DNA from: Chloroflexota bacterium
GTDB taxonomy: Bacteria; Chloroflexota; Anaerolineae; Promineifilales; Promineifilaceae
NCBI GenBank assembly: GCA_024278255.1
Contig: JAJRTP010000241.1
Location: forward strand, 1-8,817
Direction: 5' to 3'
Length of the DNA stretch: 8,817 nt
Shown here piece by piece: positions 1 to 4,552 of this stretch (positions within the stretch are counted from its first letter, which is position 1; each line of letters starts with the position of its first letter). A model generated the notes under the pieces. That model saw nothing but the letters and a program-made list of their open reading frames with translations. It was not told where the DNA came from and searched no databases. A program made the translations under genes and the position numbers.

Positions 1-416
1 TTCCCTCCCGCAATCCAGTTTATCAATCGGTGATCACCATAATTGTCAAGGATGGCTTGCCTGGTAAGAGTAATGATTTCAAGATTGTCCGAGGCTGCGG
101 CACAATTTGTATAGACTTCAGTCATCTGGCTGCGTTCTTTGGCAAAAGTAAAAACATAAGGGTCTTTATCTTTTTCAGTAAAATCCACAGTCCTTTGAGT
201 CTGCCATTTTACATGGGGCCGCAGTTTTGTGCAGTGTTCAATCAATACTGCATCAAGCCCATGACGGAAACAATGATCAATCAATTCTCTCGTTTTATCT
301 ATTTTGCTACCGCCATTCAAGTTATCATAATCAATATCAAGAGAGTAGCAAAGGTCGCGTATTTCACTATCATTGAAATAGGTTCGCAAATTTTCTAATA
401 ATTTGTTTTTTGTCAT
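1..416 (-). CDS. EAD-type (effector-associated domain) protein, N-terminal part; runs off the window
   Basis: I translated this frame by hand from the reverse strand: 138 residues are visible from an ATG at 416-414 and the frame is still open at the edge. A perfect AGGAGG (421-426) lies four bases before the ATG and fixes the start. Residues 5-72 look like an effector-associated domain: LLENLRTYF, then EIRDLCYSLDIDYDNL, a GG-K stretch, RELIDHC, and LRPHVKW at the end. This fits the death-like adaptor family common in Chloroflexota and Cyanobacteria; I believe it is the EAD7 type, but the number is from memory. Such domains are proposed to bring effectors to sensors through homotypic contacts. 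Residues 80-138 (with FTFAKERSQM and RLINWIAGG) belong to a second region I do not recognise and may begin an effector domain. The gene follows the NACHT gene after 43 bases on the same strand, suggesting co-transcription. It is AT-richer than the lipoprotein gene. Confidence 0.8.
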   Translation of the reverse strand, partial: MTKNKLLENLRTYFNDSEIRDLCYSLDIDYDNLNGGSKIDKTRELIDHCFRHGLDAVLIEHCTKLRPHVKWQTQRTVDFTEKDKDPYVFTFAKERSQMTEVYTNCAAASDNLEIITLTRQAILDNYGDHRLINWIAGG

Positions 417-459
417 CAATCCTCCTCATAGACCGACTGCAAGAAATCACCCTTATTAG

Positions 460-1488
460 CTATGCCTCAACCGGCCGCAGCAACTGCTCCTCAATCTCCA
501 CCCGATCCCGAACCATGGCGAGTGGCAGGCAATCCATTAACAAACCAGTTGCATAAAGATAATCTGTAAAGACATCATCTTTGTCTAATTCATCCCAATT
601 TAGCTCCTCGAGTATAGACACATCCTCTTCCATTGATTTCTTCAAGAACGCATAACCGGACCGTTCCTGAATTTGTTGGACAACTTCGGACAAAGAAATG
701 AAAAACGAATTTATTTCTTCATCTGGTTCGAACTCAGCCATTTGATTCAGCACCTTATTCAAGTCCAAATATCCCAACTGCTGAGTCAACTTTCGGGCGT
801 TGTTGATACCATAGGCGAGATCGGGGAAGAGGTCGTGGTCGATGGTGCGGTCGAGATCGTGGGCAAGTTCGAGGTCGAGGTCGCCGGCGATAGTGCGGTC
901 GAGGTTGTGGTCGAAATTGCGGGCATAGGTGGAGTCGATGGCAAAAGCGCGGCCGAAGTCAAGGGTGTGGTCGAGGGCAAGATACCAGGCACGTACAGAA
1001 ACTGGCTTAAAAACCAGTTTCTGTACGTGAGCCGCCGTTTCTGCCTGTTCCTGCGCCCATGTCAGCAGTTGCTGCACTTCTTTTGACTTGGCGCTGATAC
1101 CATTCAAACGCTCAATAAATAACCCAAAAAACTCATCAGCATCGTCATCCAACAAACTGACCGTTAACAAAAACACTTCACGCCATTGGTCATCAGTCAT
1201 ATGGTCTAACAGGTGTTCTAAAGTACCTTGGCGTGCATTGCTCGCAATATATTTGGCTGTGAAATATTCCTGGAAAGAAAGATGGGCAAAGGAGTAAACA
1301 CTGCGCGCCTGCTCTACAAAGATGCCATGCCGGGCTGCAATCGCTTGCAATATAGCACCCCCATCCACATCTTCATCTTCCATGCCGGGCACATATTCCA
1401 TATACACTTCAATCATCTTTGCCAATTTTCGCTCCGGCAGCAAAAATTGCCCATCAGCAAAAGATTGCGCGGCAATACGGGCCAACAT
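460..1488 (-). CDS. C-terminal half of a NACHT NTPase, separated from the N-terminal half by an in-frame TAG
   Basis: This 342-residue frame is in the same phase as the N-terminal half and starts with the ATG directly after its TAG. It continues the NACHT protein without loss: MLARIAAQSF opens the helical region after the NTPase core, and residues 64-80 (VYSFAHLSFQEYFTAKY) are the block typical of bacterial NACHT proteins, followed by TDDQWREVFLLTVSLL. Residues 172-231 are about 15 four-residue units with an aliphatic or aromatic residue at every fourth place and Asp/Ala next to it. The end (YLYATGLLMDCLPLA, then VEIEEQLLRP) matches the usual C-terminus of this family, so the protein is complete at this end. 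This half probably contains the sensor/repeat part. Only weak Shine-Dalgarno-like sequence (AGGACGG) precedes the ATG, so separate translation would probably depend on termination-reinitiation. Without readthrough or reinitiation it is a pseudogene fragment. Confidence 0.8.
   Translation of the reverse strand: MLARIAAQSFADGQFLLPERKLAKMIEVYMEYVPGMEDEDVDGGAILQAIAARHGIFVEQARSVYSFAHLSFQEYFTAKYIASNARQGTLEHLLDHMTDDQWREVFLLTVSLLDDDADEFFGLFIERLNGISAKSKEVQQLLTWAQEQAETAAHVQKLVFKPVSVRAWYLALDHTLDFGRAFAIDSTYARNFDHNLDRTIAGDLDLELAHDLDRTIDHDLFPDLAYGINNARKLTQQLGYLDLNKVLNQMAEFEPDEEINSFFISLSEVVQQIQERSGYAFLKKSMEEDVSILEELNWDELDKDDVFTDYLYATGLLMDCLPLAMVRDRVEIEEQLLRPVEA
796..975 (-). repeat. Tetrapeptide repeat tract in the NACHT C-terminal half (12-base DNA period)
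   Basis: Residues 172-231 of the C-terminal half read as consecutive units of four: LDHT, LDFG, RAFA, IDST, YARN, FDHN, LDRT, IAGD, LDLE, LAHD, LDRT, IDHD, LFPD, LAYG, INNA. The first place is aliphatic or aromatic in all but one (R180), and the second is usually Asp or Ala. The DNA is a degenerate GGTCG-rich tract on the plus strand with strong strand asymmetry, which opens the other frames and gives misleading ORFs. Similar Leu/Asp/Ala/Arg repeats occur in NACHT proteins of Chloroflexota and Cyanobacteria (from memory). The role is unknown; a repeated helical or solenoid surface for ligand sensing is an inference. Confidence 0.75.
990..1029. repeat. Perfect 16-bp inverted repeat inside the NACHT coding sequence
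   Basis: The arms CACGTACAGAAACTGG (990-1005) and CCAGTTTCTGTACGTG (1014-1029) are exact reverse complements around an 8-base spacer, CTTAAAAA. The hairpin is fully coding and encodes HVQKLVFKPVSVR just before the tetrapeptide tract. It could be a palindromic element inserted in frame, or an RNA hairpin in the message. The inner GAAACTG/CAGTTTC is shared with the inverted repeat at 4248-4306. Confidence 0.9.
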
Positions 1489-2619
1489 CTACCGTTTCCG
1501 TCCTAAAGACAGTTGTTTGTAAGGTTCCTCTCCCCGGCGTATACGGCGGCGAGAATCCCACTTTTTCAATAGAGCGTCCACCGCTTCTTCATAAATTTCC
1601 ACCCGGCGCTGAGGAAAATGTAGTGTCTCTTCATAGGTAATAGCCAGTAGTGTGAGCAGTAAAGGCACGCGGGCCAGTTCCTGCAACCCAATATTTTCCG
1701 GCTGCTCCAACTCCTGCCAACATTGCCCGGCTAATTCAGCATCCACAAACCAGCGATGAATAAACAGCCGTTTCTGTTCATCATCGAAGTCTGCCATTTC
1801 CAGATAACGTACATTGTCCAGCGAATAATCTGCTGCCGCCACCCGACAGGTAATGAGAAATTGTGTCTCGCGGTATTCTCGCATGAAATCATGGATGTCA
1901 TCTAGGAGCTGTCTGCGCTCATCATCATCTTGCTTCACTTCATCCAACCCATCCAATAACACCAGTGCCCGACCTGACTTTAGAAAATATTTGACAAAGG
2001 GTGCTGCCTCCGGGAAGCGGCATATTTTTAATTCATGCTCAACGGACTCAAATAAACTACGCCCTGAATCAACATGTGCCCGCAGCGAAATGAAAATGGG
2101 TGCCTGAGTGACTGTTTTAGTCGCCTGGTATTTTTTAGGCAGCAGTGCCAGTAAATTATCATCCACAACCCGGCTCAATTTACCGCGCGCCGCCTGCATG
2201 GTCACTTGCTTGAGAAAAGTCGTTTTACCTGCCCCTGGCTTCCCCAATATAAACAGATTGTCCCCCGTCTGCACCAACTTCAAGCCATCATGACGCTCCT
2301 CGTCACTATACAGCAAACCCCTGCCCATAAACAATGATTCCAGCTTTTCTGGCGCGTGCCGCTTGAAGGCCGTCACCCGATCTAATATTTTGATATAGGT
2401 GTAGATGTCATCAATCAGTTTGGGGTCTGGCTGGCCCAGCACAAATAGTTTGCTGTAGTCTTCTTCAAGGCGTCGGCCATAGCGATTAGCGGCCACTTTC
2501 CATTGGACTCCCTTCCTGCCCCATTTTGTACTCTCAGCCAATATTTGTTTGCCGAAATTATCCCAGACAAATTGCAAAACAGCCGCAATAGGTGAAGCAG
2601 CAGTCCCTGAAGCCATCAT
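1489..2619 (-). CDS. NACHT-domain NTPase (STAND class), N-terminal half with the nucleotide-binding core
   Basis: A STAND-class switch ATPase of the NACHT type, known in bacteria from antiphage and conflict systems. Numbering from a TTG at 2634: Walker A GKPGAGKTT at 131-139; Walker B ALVLLDGLDE at 223-232 with the acidic pair characteristic of NACHT; sensor-1-like FLITCR at 259-264; LARVPLLLTLLAITYEE at 320-336, the helical GxP-type region; then YEEAVDALLKKW, where the winged-helix part begins. The first 30 residues (AAVLQFVWDNFGKQIL) form a short N-terminal helix, with no effector domain fused. I prefer the ATG at 2619-2617 (five residues inside the TTG frame) because AGGAG at 2625-2629 sits five bases before it; the next codon is also ATG. 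The frame ends LSLGRKR-TAG at 1489-1491 and continues in the same phase as the C-terminal half; the TAG probably replaces a Gln codon (CAG to TAG). The HNH gene lies upstream on the same strand. Confidence 0.88.
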   Translation of the reverse strand: MMASGTAASPIAAVLQFVWDNFGKQILAESTKWGRKGVQWKVAANRYGRRLEEDYSKLFVLGQPDPKLIDDIYTYIKILDRVTAFKRHAPEKLESLFMGRGLLYSDEERHDGLKLVQTGDNLFILGKPGAGKTTFLKQVTMQAARGKLSRVVDDNLLALLPKKYQATKTVTQAPIFISLRAHVDSGRSLFESVEHELKICRFPEAAPFVKYFLKSGRALVLLDGLDEVKQDDDERRQLLDDIHDFMREYRETQFLITCRVAAADYSLDNVRYLEMADFDDEQKRLFIHRWFVDAELAGQCWQELEQPENIGLQELARVPLLLTLLAITYEETLHFPQRRVEIYEEAVDALLKKWDSRRRIRRGEEPYKQLSLGRKR

Positions 2620-2634
2620 GTCATCTCCTGCCAA

Positions 2635-2845
2635 TCACAAGTAACAAGTCTTTTCAAGTACTTTTTTTATATACCTTTTCCTGCTTGCACCGCCCAATGG
2701 CAACTAAACCAATCACCGCATAACCTGCGACGTCAGGTTTAGTCACCGCGATAAAAGCACCAACTTCGTAGGTATTGAGTCTTCAACCACTATGTATCGT
2801 AATGGGCGAATAAGCCTTGATCCCGCATGCCAACTATAAGGGCTG
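2635..2845. other. Intergenic region between the HNH and NACHT genes
   Basis: No gene could be supported here. On the minus strand a 39-codon open stretch without a usable start runs from about 2772 down to a TGA near 2653; it reads like a hydrophobic tail (GAFIAVTKPDVAGYAVIGLV) and may be a remnant or chance. ACTAAACC (2703-2710) and GGTTTAGT (2736-2743) form an 8-bp inverted repeat, and AACCTG/CAGGTT a smaller one inside it. An AT-rich TATATAAA lies about 50-60 bases before the NACHT start and could hold a -10 element, but no good -35 accompanies it. No terminator is visible after the HNH stop, so the HNH and NACHT genes may share a transcript. Confidence 0.4.
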
Positions 2846-3862
2846 TTATGTAGAGTCTTTTTCTTCTACTATCTCTACTAAACCGTTCCATATCCGAAAC
2901 GGTAATGATTTGTAACTTGGTTGTGTGAGAAATGCTTGATCATAATCTATGATATCTAGAATTGGTGGCGGGGTCTCCTTCAGCACATCAGCACTTTCAC
3001 TTAGGTCTCTGTAAAATGATTTCGCAGATTCATCAAAACCGGGAAATAACATCCCATAAAATCTCACAGTACTTGTAGATAAATCCAAAATTGGGCTAAA
3101 ACAACGTAGTTCCTTTGGCTCCTTGATAAAGCCAACGACACTAGATTTAGGCACATCATTCCACTTTATAAGTCCTGCTAATACGGGAGAATCCGGTTCG
3201 GGTCGACGAATTAATTTTCGAACATCATCGAGATATGATAGCAGAATATAGCCATAACCAAAGTACCGAAACATCATCAAATAACAGGCCCGTATTATTG
3301 CCACATTGCTCAAATAAGGGCGATACCCGAAGTTGAAATCGAATTTTATTTCTCTTTCCCCACCCTTTATAGATTCAATTATTCCATCTATTTGTTTGGG
3401 ATCACTTTGCTTTGGTAGACCGATAATTTTTACTGAGAATTCTCCATTCTTGAAAAGTGAAACATCCGCGGTTTGTTCATATGATCCAACCGAAATCCGA
3501 CCTTGTAAAGACCTATCAAGCTTACCGGTCATAATATCTTCTGCGTTGAATCTTTTCGGTAGTTGGGAGTCCAGCTTAGAACCATCAATATTATTACAGG
3601 TTTTGCATGTTATTGTTGTCATTCGACCACCGATTTTCGAAGGAATGACATGTTCTACGGTTAAATTTCCAGTCTCAATCTCATTTCTGTCGAAAACCCT
3701 TAAACACAATGGACATACAACTACGTCACCAAGCTCCGGTCTATAAAATTGAAGGTTTGTAGAGAAACGGTTAAACAATTTGTTCAGGCGTCGATTTCTT
3801 CTATTATTCATTGCATAAATTGCTTCACTTGGTATATGCAGAAAATTTTCTGTATACAACAC
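2846..3862 (-). CDS. HNH endonuclease family protein
   Basis: A 338-residue protein with an HNH nuclease motif near its start. CPLC at 50-53 and CKTCNN at 86-91 give the four cysteines of a structural zinc site, and VEHVIPSKIGG at 69-79 carries the catalytic-type His (H71), with Asn90/Asn91 closing the motif. HNH enzymes cut DNA using a divalent metal. The remaining 240 residues, including NVAIIRACYLMMFRYFGYGY at 186-205, form a domain seen in many solitary HNH proteins, role unknown to me. The start is uncertain: GTG at 3862-3860 abuts GAGGGG with almost no spacing, while ATG at 3811-3809 (MNNRRNRRLNKLF) gives a basic N-terminus but lacks a good ribosome binding site. A good promoter lies upstream (3944-3972). 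The gene is AT-rich compared with the lipoprotein gene. Its place directly before the NACHT gene suggests a defence-island role, possibly as an effector; that is inference. Confidence 0.82.
   Translation of the reverse strand: MLYTENFLHIPSEAIYAMNNRRNRRLNKLFNRFSTNLQFYRPELGDVVVCPLCLRVFDRNEIETGNLTVEHVIPSKIGGRMTTITCKTCNNIDGSKLDSQLPKRFNAEDIMTGKLDRSLQGRISVGSYEQTADVSLFKNGEFSVKIIGLPKQSDPKQIDGIIESIKGGEREIKFDFNFGYRPYLSNVAIIRACYLMMFRYFGYGYILLSYLDDVRKLIRRPEPDSPVLAGLIKWNDVPKSSVVGFIKEPKELRCFSPILDLSTSTVRFYGMLFPGFDESAKSFYRDLSESADVLKETPPPILDIIDYDQAFLTQPSYKSLPFRIWNGLVEIVEEKDST
3835..3856. promoter_or_regulatory. Near-perfect palindrome at the HNH gene start, possible operator
   Basis: CAGAAAATTTTCTG (3839-3852) is an exact 14-bp palindrome, extended by TAT/ATA to 22 bp with one mismatched pair. 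It lies between the promoter at 3944-3972 and the alternative ATG at 3811, and inside the frame if the GTG at 3862 is used. A dimeric regulator could bind here. AT-rich palindromes also arise by chance, so confidence is limited. Confidence 0.35.
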
Positions 3863-3943
3863 CCCTCTAAAGTATCAAATACGATAACGGCCGTTCCCCA
3901 TCCACCGTCAATTTCCCCTGCACCACACTGTCCTTGCCACGTC

Positions 3944-3972
3944 ATAGTAGCACCCCGATTCTTACAGGTCAA
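3944..3972 (-). promoter_or_regulatory. Sigma70-type promoter for the HNH gene (possibly the whole island operon)
   Basis: On the minus strand TTGACC (3972-3967, five of six to TTGACA) is followed by exactly 17 bases and TACTAT (3949-3944, four of six to TATAAT), with TGC directly before it as an extended -10. Transcription would start near 3937, giving a leader of about 75 bases to the GTG or 125 to the ATG of the HNH gene. It is the best promoter match I found in the island. Confidence 0.55.
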
Positions 3973-4033
3973 GCGCCTGCATTACCCCTTAAAACCTTAT
4001 TTTCCTTATCTACCAATTAACGATAGACAGTAA

Positions 4034-4237
4034 CGGCCAACTACGACCCGTGATCGGCCATTCGCGGAGCCAACAACGACCAACGAAGAGGCCGAAGCGG
4101 AAAGCAGCGATCTGCCCCCGGAAAGCGAAGTGCCGGCAGAAACAATCATGACGGAAAGCAGTGAGAATGGTGTGAACGAGTACGCTGTGGAGGAAACGGC
4201 CGTGCTGGTTCCGGCCGGTATGAATGGCAGCGCTTGA
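4034..4237 (+). pseudogene. Remnant of a gene: acidic Pro/Glu/Ser-rich C-terminal tail without a start
   Basis: After a TAA at 4031-4033 the plus-strand frame is open for 67 codons to a TGA at 4235-4237. It reads like a real low-complexity tail: EPTTTNEEAEAESS, then PPESEVPAETIMTE, then VEETAVLVPAGMNGSA. There is no ATG before an internal Met and no ribosome binding site, so it cannot be a whole gene. Composition is GC-rich like the lipoprotein gene, unlike the AT-rich stretch to its left, and it contains one ACGGCCGT in the same TAV frame as in the lipoprotein gene. An inverted repeat and a plus-strand terminator follow the TGA in the right order. I interpret it as the 3' end of a gene whose front was lost; the original function is unknown. 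Confidence 0.45.
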
Positions 4238-4247
4238 CCCCGCCATC

Positions 4248-4306
4248 ATTTTCCCGGAAACTGACCAAACAAGCTCCCCTCCATGACAGCCAGTTTCCGG
4301 GAAAAT
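4248..4306. repeat. Perfect 16-bp inverted repeat with 27-base spacer
   Basis: ATTTTCCCGGAAACTG (4248-4263) and CAGTTTCCGGGAAAAT (4291-4306) are exact reverse complements. It starts ten bases after the TGA of the plus-strand remnant and could act as a terminator, but the long spacer and lack of a T-run are more like a small palindromic mobile element. Its inner GAAACTG/CAGTTTC is the same as in the coding palindrome at 990-1029. Confidence 0.85.
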
Positions 4307-4322
4307 AAAAGGTCAAAGCACC

Positions 4323-4358
4323 AAAAAACCCGGTTTCTTGAAGAAATCGGTTTTTTTT
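4323..4358 (+). terminator. Rho-independent terminator, plus-strand direction (also weakly reverse)
   Basis: CCGGTTTC (4330-4337) pairs with GAAATCGG (4343-4350) around a 5-base loop, TTGAA; the one non-Watson-Crick pair is G-T, good in RNA only when read on the plus strand. A T8 run follows (4351-4358), pairing partly with A6 on the left side. It points to transcription from the left, fitting the plus-strand remnant at 4034-4237; the A6 gives a weaker reverse signal. Confidence 0.65.
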
Positions 4359-4485
4359 ATTAAACGAGAACAACTTTATATTTCGTCATGGAAAGCATGG
4401 CCCTGCCCGACATTAGCCCACAGTGGATCGGAGAAGCTGTTCCGGCAGCCAACGGCACTGGCGTTTATGGGCAGCGTCCCCCACA

Positions 4486-4522
4486 AAAAAAGTCCCCGAC
4501 ATTTTGAAAATGCCGGGGACTT
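4486..4522 (-). terminator. Rho-independent terminator of the META/PKD lipoprotein gene
   Basis: On the minus strand AGTCCCCGGCATTTT (4522-4508) pairs with AAAATGTCGGGGACT (4506-4492) over 15 bp with one G-U pair; only base 4507 lies between the full arms, so the innermost pairs must open to form the loop. Seven T follow on the RNA-like strand (4492-4486, the first in the stem). It lies about 30 bases after the TAA at 4553-4555. The wobble is good only in the minus-strand RNA, confirming direction. Confidence 0.85.
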
Positions 4523-4552
4523 GATTACAAGCAAATCAATGAATCGAAACGT

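Larger units (their letters stand above)
3863..4552. other. 690-base region without an intact gene: promoter, gene remnant and terminators
   Basis: From left to right: the leader of the HNH gene with one ACGGCCGT; a minus-strand promoter (3944-3972); an AT-rich stretch to about 4030; an open plus-strand stretch with protein-like composition (4034-4237); a perfect inverted repeat (4248-4306); a plus-strand terminator (4323-4358); about 125 bases (4360-4485) in which I see nothing convincing; and the minus-strand terminator of the lipoprotein gene (4486-4522). The composition step near 4030 and the broken frame suggest a junction of older and newly acquired DNA. Confidence 0.6.

Noticed and set aside
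30..398. 122-residue plus-strand open frame at the left edge
   Set aside because: The opposite strand encodes the EAD-type protein with a perfect AGGAGG and clear domain match.
796..975. CRISPR array
   Set aside because: The short degenerate period (12 bases) without unique spacers is protein-coding repetition, not repeat-spacer structure.
673..1086. 137-residue plus-strand and 68-residue minus-strand (786-992) open frames
   Set aside because: They are created by the strand-asymmetric GGTCG-rich tetrapeptide tract of the NACHT gene; Ser/Thr/Pro or Val/Glu runs are low-complexity by-products.
1486..1494. Use of TAG as a sense codon (genetic code change)
   Set aside because: The NACHT C-terminal half and the HTH/cupin gene both end naturally with TAG, so amber acts as a stop in this genome.
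2700..2760. Integron attC-like site from nested inverted repeats (TAACCTG, CAGGTTTA)
   Set aside because: The arms do not fit the RYYYAAC/GTTRRRY core consensus and no integrase or cassette structure is visible.
4388..4525. 45-codon plus-strand open frame beginning MESMALPDIS
   Set aside because: No ribosome binding site, runs through the lipoprotein gene's terminator, and shows no family resemblance.
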